Below, piece after piece: positions 14,207 through 22,320 of a stretch of DNA of 24,082 bases. The stretch is from assembly GCA_037139195.1 (NCBI GenBank), contig JBAXGW010000063.1:1-24082 (forward strand), read 5' to 3'. Source of the DNA: JBAXGW01 sp037139195 (GTDB taxonomy: Bacteria; Bacteroidota; Bacteroidia; Bacteroidales; JAHJDW01). Position 1 is the stretch's first letter. Each line of letters begins with the position of its first letter. The notes below the pieces were generated by a model that was not told the origin of the DNA, searched no databases, and saw nothing but the letters and a program-made list of their open reading frames with translations. The position numbers were made by a program, and so were the translations under genes.

Positions 14207-16660
14207 ATGAAAAATATTGTCATCTTATTTGTAATAATAATCTGTTTTACTTTTAAAAATTCATTTTCACAAATAAGCCTACCTAAAAAATTATTTATTT
14301 CAAGCCTTGCTCCTGCTTGTCCTGATACAATGCTTTTCGTGCAACAAGATGACAGACCTATAAATTATTTAATGAAAGGTGATGGTTCACTTCATAAAAC
14401 CTATAGTTTGGATGGATATACTCTACTATACAACAACAATCGTTTTGAATACGCTATTCATGATATTAGTGGCGACTTAGTTTCTTCAGGAAAAATGGCA
14501 GTTAATGAAGAATTTAGAACCGAAAGCGATAATGTTTTTTTAAGTAGTATTCCATCAATGTTGAGATATAGTCAAAAACAAATTGATGAAAGCAAGCTAT
14601 TTATTCAAGCAAAGCAAAATAAGTCATTAAAATCATTTCCCACACAAGGACAAAACAAAACATTATTTATATTAATTGATTTCCCTGACAAACCAGCAAT
14701 TAAAACTAAACAACAATTTGAAGAACTTGGAAATCTATACAATTACAACAATACAGGCAGCGTCAACCAGTATTATTTAGAAAATTCATTTGGTCAATTC
14801 AATATACAAATTGATGTTTATGGATGGTATACAGCATCCCAACCATGGGCTTACTACGGAAACAATGACAATGGGAACGATGCAAATGCCAGAGAACTCG
14901 CCACAGAAGCTTTAGCAGCGGCAGAACAAGCTGGCGTTGATTTTTCTCAATATGATAACGATGGAGACGGTGAAGTTGACGGAATACAGTTTATTCATGC
15001 TGGAGGAGGCGAAGAAGCTGGTGCAGGTGCTGATGCAATTTGGTCACATAGCTGGTATTTAAATAATATTAATTACGACAATGTCAATTTATCTGCCTAT
15101 ACAATGAATCCTGAGTTATATGGCAACAGTACTTCTATTACTAGCATTGGAGTTATTTGCCATGAATTTGGTCATAATCTTGGTCTTCCCGATTTTTACG
15201 ATACCGATTATACTTCAGATGGACTTGGAAACTGGGATATGATGGCAGGAGGCTCGTGGAATTTTTCGGGAATAATACCTGCAAATCATAATGCTTGGTC
15301 AAAATATTTTTTGGGTTGGCAAACTCCTACAGTTATTGATTCTCCTAACACATACACTTTAAGTAATGCTGAAGAAAACAATGTTTCCTATTTAGTTAAT
15401 ACGGGCACTTCGAACGAATATTTTTTACTAGAAAACAGACAAAACCTCAAGTTCGATAGTTATCTTCCAGGTCATGGTTTACTAATCTTTCATGTCGATG
15501 GTAACTATATAGATAACACAATCAATTCAAATACCGTAAATAACGAAGACGCCCACCAAGGATTAGATTTAGAAGAAGCTGATGCGAACCCTTCAAGTAA
15601 TTCATACTCAAGCGACCCTTTTCCTGGAAATTCAAACTTTAACAGATTTACTGATGGCTCTACTCCTGGCGCCTTAGCTTGGAATTCAATTGGGACAGTT
15701 AAGCCTATTACAAATACCACCGAAAACAATACAGATAAAACAATTACATTTCTATTTATGGGTGCTGGAATCAACACTCCCCTTGCTGATTTTACGGCAA
15801 GCACCACTGCTATTTATCCCACTCAAAACATCAATTTTACCGACCTAAGCTATAACAATCCAACTAGCTGGAAATGGTACTTTGATGGTGGAAATCCTTC
15901 AACATCAACATTGCAAAATCCAAGCAATATTGTGTACAATAATGCTGGAACATTTAAAGTAAAATTAGTAGTCAACAATTCATTTGGGTCCGATTCTTTA
16001 GATAAAACAACTTATATTAAAGTTAGTTCAAATTACAATATGTCAAGTGCAACTATCAATACTTGCAAAGGATATTTTTATGACCCAGGAGGCGTAATGG
16101 ATAATTACCCAACAAGTAAAGTAGTAAACATGACATTTATTCCTGGTTCACCTGATAGTGTTTTACAATTTAATTTTTTCAACTTCAACTTAGAATCATC
16201 TACAGATTGCTCGCAGGATTTTTTGGAAGTATACAATGGTAGCACTTTATCATCGCCAAAAATTGGCAAATATTGTGGGACAAGTGGTCCTGGCATTGTT
16301 ACATCAACAAGTTCGGATGGAGCATTAACATTTCGTTTCCGATCCGACGGAGCCAATACTTCCACAGGCTGGAAATCGGCTTTTAAGTGCGTATCACCTA
16401 CTGGAATTAATAATAACACTTCTAATTCTAGAATAGCGTTATTTCCAAACCCATCAAATAATAATATTACTATTGATGTGAAAGATAATCAAAACCTTTT
16501 CAATATATCTATTTATGATGTCAATGGAAAGCTAGTTAAAACAACTAATTCAGTCAGACTACCTTTTACTTTTGATATTTTTTCACTAGATAATGGCATA
16601 TACCACGTAAGTGCTATTTCAGAAAAAGACAACTTTAACAAAAAGTTTATTAAACTATAA
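14207..16660 (+). CDS. Secreted M6 family metalloprotease with PKD, CUB and T9SS sorting domains
   Basis: This is an 817-residue exported zinc protease. A signal peptide covers about residues 1-21 (ending NSFSQ). The catalytic domain contains a calcium-type DNDGDGEVDG loop (about 249-258) and the zinc motif HEFGHNLGLPD (319-329), which fits HExxHxxGxxD. A PKD domain follows (about 525-607, with the SWKWYFDGG core), then a CUB domain with paired cysteines (about 612-730, with DFLEVYNG) and a type A T9SS sorting domain (about 735-817, with ALFPNPSNNN, ISIYDVNGKLV and GIYHVSA). The domain set resembles secreted immune-inhibitor-A-like proteases of Bacteroidetes, likely for extracellular protein degradation. 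All motifs appear intact. Its stop lies 9 bp from the convergent antiporter stop. Confidence 0.93.
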   Translation: MKNIVILFVIIICFTFKNSFSQISLPKKLFISSLAPACPDTMLFVQQDDRPINYLMKGDGSLHKTYSLDGYTLLYNNNRFEYAIHDISGDLVSSGKMAVNEEFRTESDNVFLSSIPSMLRYSQKQIDESKLFIQAKQNKSLKSFPTQGQNKTLFILIDFPDKPAIKTKQQFEELGNLYNYNNTGSVNQYYLENSFGQFNIQIDVYGWYTASQPWAYYGNNDNGNDANARELATEALAAAEQAGVDFSQYDNDGDGEVDGIQFIHAGGGEEAGAGADAIWSHSWYLNNINYDNVNLSAYTMNPELYGNSTSITSIGVICHEFGHNLGLPDFYDTDYTSDGLGNWDMMAGGSWNFSGIIPANHNAWSKYFLGWQTPTVIDSPNTYTLSNAEENNVSYLVNTGTSNEYFLLENRQNLKFDSYLPGHGLLIFHVDGNYIDNTINSNTVNNEDAHQGLDLEEADANPSSNSYSSDPFPGNSNFNRFTDGSTPGALAWNSIGTVKPITNTTENNTDKTITFLFMGAGINTPLADFTASTTAIYPTQNINFTDLSYNNPTSWKWYFDGGNPSTSTLQNPSNIVYNNAGTFKVKLVVNNSFGSDSLDKTTYIKVSSNYNMSSATINTCKGYFYDPGGVMDNYPTSKVVNMTFIPGSPDSVLQFNFFNFNLESSTDCSQDFLEVYNGSTLSSPKIGKYCGTSGPGIVTSTSSDGALTFRFRSDGANTSTGWKSAFKCVSPTGINNNTSNSRIALFPNPSNNNITIDVKDNQNLFNISIYDVNGKLVKTTNSVRLPFTFDIFSLDNGIYHVSAISEKDNFNKKFIKL

Positions 16661-16669
16661 ATCTACAAA

Positions 16670-17923
16670 TTATAGCTTCGCATTATTTCGGATTTCTTCT
16701 TCGTCGGAAAGGACAAAGCTCTTTTTAAGCATGATTGGAGTTGATAGAGTTGTTACAATTCCCATTATAACTAAAATTGAAAATATATCGATACCTATCA
16801 TCCCCGATTTGTATGCAATATTTGCAATCACTAACTCCATTATTCCTCTTGCATTCAAACCAATACCCATGGTCATTGCCACTTTACTGGATAATCCAGC
16901 AAACCTGCCTCCAATAAAACCGCCTAAAATTTTTGAAAAATACGATACAAATAATACTGCAAGCAATAACCAATAATTTTCAATAGTAGAAAAATTAAAT
17001 TCTAATCCAATACCAGCAAAAAAAATCGGTGCAAGAAAACCCATTGCCAAACCATTGGTTGTATTATGAAAAGACTCTAAATGCTTTTCTCCAACCAAAT
17101 TCTTACTAATTAGCATTGAAGCAAAAAAAGCACCTATAATAAAATGAAAACCCAAAGACTCTGTAATTGTAGCAAAAATTAAAACGAAAACAAAAAATAA
17201 TGCATAAAGCGACTCTTTCCCTTTTAATATTTTCAACAAATTATTCAATTGATTTTCAATATAATTCTCCCTTTTCGACATTTTTTTTATTAGTTTATAT
17301 GCAAGGAAAAGAATTACAATAAACAACATCAATTTTAACAATGAAAATGCAGACATTTTAAGAATAGCAATAAAAGACATATCGGTGCCTTTAATATTTA
17401 ACAAAACACCTAAAATAGACAATGCTACTACATCATCAAAAATTGCTACCGAAATTATTTTTTGTCCTATTTCCGAATTTATTTTTCCCAAATCCATTAA
17501 AATACGAATACTTACTGGCAAAGCTGTAATTGCAACACAAAGACCAATAAAAACGGTAGTCATAACCTGCAATCCGAAAAAGAAACCCACTGCTAAACCA
17601 CTGACTAAAGGCAGAAAAAATGCCAATATTGATATTATAATATTTTTGCCTTTAAGCGACTTTAAAATATCTTCGAAATTAATTTCTAAACCAGCAATTA
17701 TTACAAGTAGAAATACGCCCAATTCTGAAATTGTTTTAATCTCTTCTGTTCTATGAATCATATTCAACAAGGATGGACCAAGAATTATTCCTGCAATTAT
17801 TTCTCCTATCATTGCTGGCTGCTTAAATCGTTCGAATATTTCGCCCAATATTCTTGCAAAAACTAACAAAACCAATAGGTTAGTAAAAAAAGGCAACTCA
17901 AAATAAGGAAGAGATAAATTCAT
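16670..17923 (-). CDS. Cation:proton antiporter, CPA2 family
   Basis: This 417-residue inner-membrane protein has about twelve predicted helices spanning the whole length. The N-terminus (ILGEIFERFKQPAMIGEIIAG) and the GLNARGIMELVIANIA segment (about 368-383) are characteristic of Na+/H+ exchanger-domain proteins of the KefB/NapA group. It lacks the C-terminal TrkA-N/RCK regulatory domain of Kef channels, so it is more likely a plain Na+ or K+/H+ antiporter. The transported ion cannot be assigned. It is a single gene with its own promoter and a leader of about 95 nt, convergent with the M6 protease. Confidence 0.88.
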   Translation of the reverse strand: MNLSLPYFELPFFTNLLVLLVFARILGEIFERFKQPAMIGEIIAGIILGPSLLNMIHRTEEIKTISELGVFLLVIIAGLEINFEDILKSLKGKNIIISILAFFLPLVSGLAVGFFFGLQVMTTVFIGLCVAITALPVSIRILMDLGKINSEIGQKIISVAIFDDVVALSILGVLLNIKGTDMSFIAILKMSAFSLLKLMLFIVILFLAYKLIKKMSKRENYIENQLNNLLKILKGKESLYALFFVFVLIFATITESLGFHFIIGAFFASMLISKNLVGEKHLESFHNTTNGLAMGFLAPIFFAGIGLEFNFSTIENYWLLLAVLFVSYFSKILGGFIGGRFAGLSSKVAMTMGIGLNARGIMELVIANIAYKSGMIGIDIFSILVIMGIVTTLSTPIMLKKSFVLSDEEEIRNNAKL

Positions 17924-18025
17924 ATAACAATTTATGTTTAATGTAATTATTTTAGCTTAGCTTGTTCTATAAACTCAACAACAGCAATGTTTTAGTGAAA
18001 ATTATTTCATATTGAATTTCGTCAA

Positions 18026-18057
18026 CAAACCTAATAATTTATTTTTCACTGTGCAAA
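18026..18057 (-). promoter_or_regulatory. Promoter of the cation/proton antiporter
   Basis: On the - strand this is TTTG-N20-TAGGTTTG, a full match to the Bacteroidetes promoter pattern. The predicted start is near 18019. Confidence 0.6.
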
Positions 18058-18170
18058 TAATAATAATGAATTAACACTAAACTAAACAACAGCAATTCAA
18101 CATTTTAATGTTTTTAGAAAAAAAAACATATAAAAAATAATTATAATCAGTAACAAACTAAATTAATACT

Positions 18171-18178
18171 TAAATTTG
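18171..18178 (+). promoter_or_regulatory. -7 box upstream of the RlmI-like gene
   Basis: TAAATTTG matches TAnnTTTG. No -33 element was found at normal spacing. The box overlaps an in-frame TTG at 18176, which argues that translation begins at the ATG at 18200 instead. Confidence 0.5.
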
Positions 18179-18199
18179 CACACTAAATTAAAAAAAACA

Positions 18200-19390
18200 A
18201 TGGCTAAAAAACGCGTACAAGTAATACTAAAATCAGGTAAAGATCAAGCAGTTCAACGACGACATCCTTGGGTTTTTTCTGGTGCAATTAAAAAGATGGA
18301 AGGAGAACCTGCTGAAGGCGACATAGTTGAAGTATATAACAATCATGACGAACTTCTTGGCTTAGGACACTACCAAATTGGGTCAATTACTGTACGAATG
18401 TTCTCTTTTGAAGAAGTAAACCCTGATTTAAGCTTTTGGAAATCGAAGATTATGAAAGCTTATCAGATGCGTAAAGCTATAAACCTAACAAATAATAATC
18501 AAACTAATGTTTATCGCCTTGTATTTGCCGAAGGTGATGAATTGCCTGGAATGATAATAGATTATTATAATGGTGTTGCAGTTTTGCAATTCCATTCAAT
18601 TGGCATGTACCGCCTTCGCAACGAATTTGCATCAATATTAAAAGACATTTACAAGGAAGAACTTGTTGCAATATTTGATAAAAGTGCCGAAACACTTCCA
18701 TTTAAATCAGAAGTTGAGCTTCAAAACGAATTTCTATTTGGCGATTTATCTGACACAGTAGTTTCTGAATACAATAACAAATTCAATGTAAACTGGGTTA
18801 CTGGTCAAAAAACAGGGTTTTTCATCGATCAGCGCGAAAACAGACGTTTATTAATGGATTACAGCAAAGACAAAACTGTTCTAAATACATTTTGTTATAC
18901 AGGAGGTTTTTCGGTTGCAGCATTAAATGCAGGAGCAAAACTTGTTCACTCAGTCGATAGTTCTAAAAAAGCAATTGATTTAACTATTCAAAACATTGAA
19001 CTTAATGGATTTGATAGCAATATACATCAAAGTTTTGCTTCAGACACTTTAGAATTCTTAAAAGAAAGCAAAGAAAAATACGATATTATTATTCTCGACC
19101 CTCCTGCTTATGCTAAACATCGTGATGTTAAACACAATGCTGTTCAGGGTTACAAACGATTAAATGCACAAGCACTTGAAAACATTAAAAGCGGTGGTAT
19201 TTTATTTACCTTCTCTTGTTCGCAAGTTGTTGATCGACATTTATTCGATTCAACTATAATGTCGGCTGCTATTCAAGTGGGTCGTTCGGTTCGAATAATG
19301 CACCATTTATCACAACCTGCCGACCATCCTTGTAGTATCTTTCATCCCGAAGGAGAATATTTAAAGGGCTTAGTGGTTTATGTGGAATAG
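18200..19390 (+). CDS. Class I SAM-dependent rRNA methyltransferase, RlmI-like (PUA + Rossmann)
   Basis: This 396-residue protein is related to RlmI, which makes 5-methylcytidine in 23S rRNA. The N-terminal PUA domain (about 1-75) includes the RRHPWVFSGAI segment. The C-terminal methyltransferase has a SAM-binding stretch (LNTFCYTGGFSVAA, about 231-244), the acidic VDSS after strand 2, the motif IILDPPAYAKH (about 294-304) and the catalytic-type FTFSCSQ (about 335-341). The ATG at 18200 (MAKKRVQV) was chosen over an in-frame TTG at 18176 because that TTG lies inside the -7 box. The gene appears monocistronic, with a repeat-rich spacer before the MATE gene. Orthology to RlmI itself is likely but not certain, since paralogues exist. 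Confidence 0.9.
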   Translation: MAKKRVQVILKSGKDQAVQRRHPWVFSGAIKKMEGEPAEGDIVEVYNNHDELLGLGHYQIGSITVRMFSFEEVNPDLSFWKSKIMKAYQMRKAINLTNNNQTNVYRLVFAEGDELPGMIIDYYNGVAVLQFHSIGMYRLRNEFASILKDIYKEELVAIFDKSAETLPFKSEVELQNEFLFGDLSDTVVSEYNNKFNVNWVTGQKTGFFIDQRENRRLLMDYSKDKTVLNTFCYTGGFSVAALNAGAKLVHSVDSSKKAIDLTIQNIELNGFDSNIHQSFASDTLEFLKESKEKYDIIILDPPAYAKHRDVKHNAVQGYKRLNAQALENIKSGGILFTFSCSQVVDRHLFDSTIMSAAIQVGRSVRIMHHLSQPADHPCSIFHPEGEYLKGLVVYVE

Positions 19391-19394
19391 ATAA

Positions 19395-19422
19395 GAAGTC
19401 TGAAGTCTGAAGTCTGAAGTCT
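19395..19422. repeat. 7-bp tandem repeat (GAAGTCT x4)
   Basis: Four perfect head-to-tail copies of GAAGTCT begin 4 bp after the RlmI-like stop codon. This is a microsatellite in a spacer; no coding role is seen. Confidence 0.85.
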
Positions 19423-19459
19423 GAAAACAGAATAAAGAAGGAAGGTTAACTGAACGGAG

Positions 19460-19482
19460 TTCACTGAGCGAGTCGAAGTGAA
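19460..19482. repeat. Intergenic inverted repeat (TTCACT...AGTGAA)
   Basis: Perfect 6-bp arms TTCACT/AGTGAA flank GAGCGAGTCGA. The sequence resembles dispersed intergenic repeats of the type TCACTGAGCG...CGAAGTGA that I recall from other Bacteroidetes. A degenerate partial repeat (AATCGAAGTAAGTCAA) follows. It may also act as a weak bidirectional stem, but it has no T tract. Confidence 0.55.
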
Positions 19483-19585
19483 TCGAAGTAAGTCAACGCT
19501 CGATTTTTTCATACCTTCAAGCTTTTCAGAAACCTCAAAAAAATTTAATTGATTTAATTATTACTTGTTTTATCATTTATAAGTT

Positions 19586-20920
19586 ATGTTGAAAGAAATT
19601 TCATATAATAATATTTGGAAAATTTCCTATCCCATCATATTAAGCTTGGTGGCACAAAATGTTATTAATGCTACCGACACTGCTTTTCTTGGACATTACG
19701 GCGAAGTTGAACTAGGGGCTTCGGCAATTGCTGGCCTGCTTTATGTTAGTGTATATATGCTTGGCTTTGGCTTTAGCATGGGTTCGCAAATAGTAATTGC
19801 CATGCGTAATGGCGAACGAAAATATCGAAGTATAGGTATTACTTTCTACCACAGTGCCTATTTTCTGTTCTTTCTATCGGCTCTAATTATTGGTTTATCT
19901 TACTGGCTTGCCCCTATTTTTCTGCAAAATATAATTCATTCGAAAGCAATATACGATGCTTCAATCATCTACTTCAACTATCGTTTAATAGGGTTAACTT
20001 TTGCTTATGCCAATTGCCTTTTCAGAGGTTTCTTTGTTGGAATTACAGATACAAAGCCGCTTATCTTTACCGCGGTGGTAATGGCTTTATTGAATGTAGT
20101 TTTAAATTACGGACTTATTTTTGGCAAACTAGGTATGCCCGAAATGGGTATTGCTGGTTCAGCACTGGCATCTGTTATTTCCGAAGTATTTGCTTTTTTT
20201 ATTATGATTGCTTACGTTTTACAGAACAAATACCACAAAAAGTTTTTCATATTTAAATTTGGGAAGGTATACAATCACTTAATGAGTAAAATTATTAAGA
20301 TTTCATCGCCCGTTATGGTACAACACTTTATTGCATTATTTGGTTGGTTTATTTTCTTTGTAATTATAGAGCAAATGGGACAAAGAGCGCTTGCCGTTTC
20401 AAATATTATTCGCAGTATTTATTTAATTTTAATGATTCCAGTTTGGGCATTTGTTTCAACCAACAGCTCTTTAGTTGGTAATTTAATTGGAGCTAATCGT
20501 CAACAATTAATTTCACTAGTTAACAAACGCATAATTAAAGTTAGTTTTTTGAGCACATTATTTATTGTAATTTTATCTGCCATCTTTGCCCGACCAATCA
20601 TTTCACTCTATACGCCTGATTTACTAATCATTTCAGAAACAATTCCGTCTTACTACTTGATAATGGGTGTATTACTAATTTTTTCTATTACCATGATAAT
20701 TTTTAGCACCATAAGCGGTGCTGGCAAAACTAATATTGCCTTGATGATTGAAGTTTTTACAATAGTAATTTATTTAGTTTACGAATATTTTATTGTTCGA
20801 TTCAACCCAAGTAATATTCTTTTTGCATGGACTGCCGAATATATTTATTTTATAACCATTGGTATTGTAAGCTACTGGTATATAAAGAAGAATAAGCGAA
20901 CTTTGTTCGTTCGCAATTAA
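19586..20920 (+). CDS. MATE family efflux transporter
   Basis: This 444-residue inner-membrane antiporter has about twelve helices arranged as two MatE halves. The N-terminal PIILSLVAQNVINATDTAFLG segment (split at residues about 16-25 and 26-36) and the mid-protein PVMVQHF and SNIIRSIYLILMIPVWAF segments are typical of DinF/NorM-like MATE proteins. It probably exports cationic or amphipathic compounds using Na+ or H+; the substrate is unknown. The gene is intact and ends 18 bp before the minisatellite, so that array is a downstream addition and not part of the protein. Confidence 0.92.
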   Translation: MLKEISYNNIWKISYPIILSLVAQNVINATDTAFLGHYGEVELGASAIAGLLYVSVYMLGFGFSMGSQIVIAMRNGERKYRSIGITFYHSAYFLFFLSALIIGLSYWLAPIFLQNIIHSKAIYDASIIYFNYRLIGLTFAYANCLFRGFFVGITDTKPLIFTAVVMALLNVVLNYGLIFGKLGMPEMGIAGSALASVISEVFAFFIMIAYVLQNKYHKKFFIFKFGKVYNHLMSKIIKISSPVMVQHFIALFGWFIFFVIIEQMGQRALAVSNIIRSIYLILMIPVWAFVSTNSSLVGNLIGANRQQLISLVNKRIIKVSFLSTLFIVILSAIFARPIISLYTPDLLIISETIPSYYLIMGVLLIFSITMIIFSTISGAGKTNIALMIEVFTIVIYLVYEYFIVRFNPSNILFAWTAEYIYFITIGIVSYWYIKKNKRTLFVRN

Positions 20921-20938
20921 TAAAAGCAGCAGATATAT

Positions 20939-21217
20939 TTGGCAGTTGACATATTCTATTTGGCAGTTGATATATTCTGTTTGGCAGTTGACATATTCTA
21001 TTTTGCAGTTGACATATTCTATTTGGCAGTTGTTATATTCTGTTTGGCAGTTGACATATTCTATTTTGCAGTTGGGTATTTCCATTTGGCAGTTGGCTAT
21101 TTCTGTTTGGCAGTTGTTATATTCCATTTGGCAGTTGATATATTCTGTTTTGCAGTTGGCATATTCCATTTGGCAGTTGTTATTTTCCATTTGGCAGTTG
21201 GCTTATTCCATTTGGCA
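20939..21217. repeat. 21-bp minisatellite, 13 full units plus a partial unit
   Basis: The unit is TTGGCAGTTG followed by an 11-nt variable half such as ACATATTCTAT. Thirteen full 21-bp units run from 20939 to 21211, and a partial unit TTGGCA runs into palindromic element copy 1. Units 1, 3 and 6 are identical, as are units 2 and 10. Later units carry more substitutions (CCAT endings, GG or GC at unit positions 11-12). Unit length is a multiple of three and stop codons are absent in both + strand frames examined and in one - strand frame, giving spurious heptad ORFs. No start signal supports translation. It has no spacers, so it is not a CRISPR array. Confidence 0.95.
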
Positions 21218-21387
21218 ATGCATCGTCTGCAATAATTACTATAATATGTTAGATTCCTCCCTGCGGTCGGAATGACTTAACGATGGTCATCGGGCAGTGA
21301 AAGAGGAATAGAGGGCGACTTCGTCGCCCTCTATTCCTCTTCTTCCCATATCTGTATGACTGTCATTTCGAGCGAAGCGAGAAATCT
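21216..21387. repeat. Nested-palindrome element, copy 1
   Basis: A leader module (AATGCATCGTCTG, from 21218) precedes the core. The core is 21251-21387 (137 bp): a left end (21251-21276, AGATTCCTCCCTGCGG...) and a right end (21362-21387, ...AGCGAGAAATCT) form an imperfect 26-bp terminal inverted repeat. Each end is also self-complementary (ATTCC/GGAAT on the left, ATTTC/GAAAT on the right). Inside is a perfect hairpin with 19-bp arms (21301-21319 and 21323-21341) and a TTC loop. There is no ORF. The leader is truncated on its left by the minisatellite. Confidence 0.85.
21301..21341. repeat. Perfect inner hairpin of element copy 1
   Basis: Nineteen-bp perfectly complementary arms, ending in GGGCGAC and starting in GTCGCCC at the apex, flank a TTC loop. 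There is no T tract on either side that would make it a normal terminator. Confidence 0.9.
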
Positions 21388-21468
21388 ATTAATTGATTGA
21401 TGTTGACATTTGAAAGCGATAAATCTTTTGATGCTAGAGTCTTCATTTGTTTTAGAAGCAATAGTAAG

Positions 21469-21668
21469 AGATTTCGCTATTCCGACTCACGCTCAATGCA
21501 TCGCCTGTATTAATAACAATTGAAACACAACAGATTCCTCCCTGCGGTCGGAATGACTTTGCATTTAAAACAGGTGGTGGGTGGGAGGAGAAACTGGCGG
21601 CGAAGCCGCCAGTTTCTCCTCCCGCTCTTCCTCAAAAAGACAGTCATTTCGAGCGAAGCGAGAAATCT
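21469..21668. repeat. Nested-palindrome element, copy 2
   Basis: The leader (21469-21531) contains AGATTTCGCT, then ACTCACGCTCAATGCATCG. The core (21532-21668) is exactly 137 bp, as in copy 1. Left (21532-21557) and right (21643-21668) ends are identical in sequence to those of copy 1. The inner hairpin (21583-21623) has 19-bp perfect arms and a GAA loop but an unrelated arm sequence (GGGAGGAGAAACTGGCGGC). There is no coding potential. It lies upstream of the GIY-YIG gene. Confidence 0.87.
21583..21623. repeat. Perfect inner hairpin of element copy 2
   Basis: Arms of 19 bp (21583-21601 and 21605-21623) are fully complementary around GAA. The arm sequence differs from copies 1 and 3 at most positions, yet complementarity is complete. 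Confidence 0.9.
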
Positions 21669-21879
21669 ATAAAAAAAATGGACCGCTACTATCCTTACAA
21701 AATATCAAACGTAGAATATGAATAAAGAAGAAAAAACAACTATATTTGCCCCAATAAACACAAGTTTTAACCTAACCAAGAAAAAAACAACGAAAACGTA
21801 ATGTTCTTTAAATCTGAACATCATCGTTGTTGCAAAAAGCAAAACTTAATAGTTTCACTGAATACGAAAGGAAGCGAAA
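21669..21879. other. Leader region of the GIY-YIG gene
   Basis: This AT-rich spacer contains a TAnnTTTG match, TATATTTG (21741-21748), as the only promoter-like signal. There is no matching -33 box, and the leader would be about 125 nt. A purine-rich AAAGGAAG lies about 6 nt before the ATG at 21880. I see no other gene. Confidence 0.4.
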
Positions 21880-22296
21880 ATGAGCAAGACTGGGTTTGTT
21901 TATTTTATGACAAATAAGAACAAAACAACATTATACATTGGCGTAACAAACAATTTGTGCAGAAGAATATATGAGCATAAAAATCACTTGATAAAAAACT
22001 CGTTTACCGACAAATACAATCTTGAATATTGTATTTACTACGAGGAATATCCACATTTCGACCTAGCGATTCAAAGAGAAAAAGAACTAAAAAAATGGAA
22101 TCGCCAAAAGAAAGAAGACCTTATAAACAAAAAGAATCCTAAATGGGAAGAATTGATAACAGAAAAAGGATTTGTGCGTGAAATTATTCCATTTTCACAG
22201 CTTGTGAAAGACTTGATTAACGAACTACAGAAAAATGAAGAGCTACCTCCAAACGATAATAACGAAAGCAGTTCGATAGATCCCTCCCTGCGGTAA
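21880..22296 (+). CDS. Stand-alone GIY-YIG nuclease domain protein
   Basis: This 138-residue protein is a single GIY-YIG domain (about 1-92) with a short charged tail. The motif appears as GFVYF (residues 5-9) and LYIGVT (18-23), followed by the conserved arginine region LCRRIYEH (26-33) and the likely metal-binding glutamate in IQREKELKKW (E67). NPKWEEL is typical of the small UvrC-N-like/YhbQ/Slx1-type branch, whose members cut structured or branched DNA. The last codons (DPSLR-stop) are encoded by a fragment of the nested-palindrome end sequence (22278-22294), so the repeat supplies the C-terminus and stop codon. The gene sits between copies 2 and 3 of that element. Whether it acts on the element is inference. 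Confidence 0.88.
   Translation: MSKTGFVYFMTNKNKTTLYIGVTNNLCRRIYEHKNHLIKNSFTDKYNLEYCIYYEEYPHFDLAIQREKELKKWNRQKKEDLINKKNPKWEELITEKGFVREIIPFSQLVKDLINELQKNEELPPNDNNESSSIDPSLR
22278..22294. repeat. Fragment of the nested-palindrome left end, inside the GIY-YIG 3' end
   Basis: AGATCCCTCCCTGCGGT differs by one base from the left end of copies 1-3 (AGATTCCTCCCTGCGGT). It overlaps the final codons of the nuclease gene and part of the TAA stop. Similarity ends right after this segment. Confidence 0.8.
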
Positions 22297-22320
22297 TACT
22301 GATGTCTGTTTTTTTTGTCT

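Noticed and set aside
14207..16660. PKD and CUB domains as an unusual fusion to a protease
   Set aside because: M6 proteases with PKD, CUB and T9SS sorting domains are a familiar arrangement in Bacteroidetes, so this is not novel by itself.
18176..18199. TTG start giving an 8-residue extension of the RlmI-like protein
   Set aside because: The TTG lies inside a TAAATTTG -7 box, so it would be upstream of the transcript start. The ATG at 18200 gives the normal PUA-domain start.
20939..21217. CRISPR array
   Set aside because: Units are contiguous with no unique spacers, and no cas genes are present.
20774..21275. Open frames across the minisatellite encoding heptad repeats on both strands (NCQxEY-like, LAVDIFY-like, WQLxYSI-like)
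   Set aside because: They arise because the 21-bp unit is a multiple of three without stops in these frames. The - strand frame runs into the MATE gene, and no start context or promoter supports any of them.
21301..21341. Inner hairpins as simple intrinsic terminators
   Set aside because: No T tract follows on either strand, no gene ends close enough in copies 1 and 2, and the hairpins sit at fixed positions inside repeated ends.
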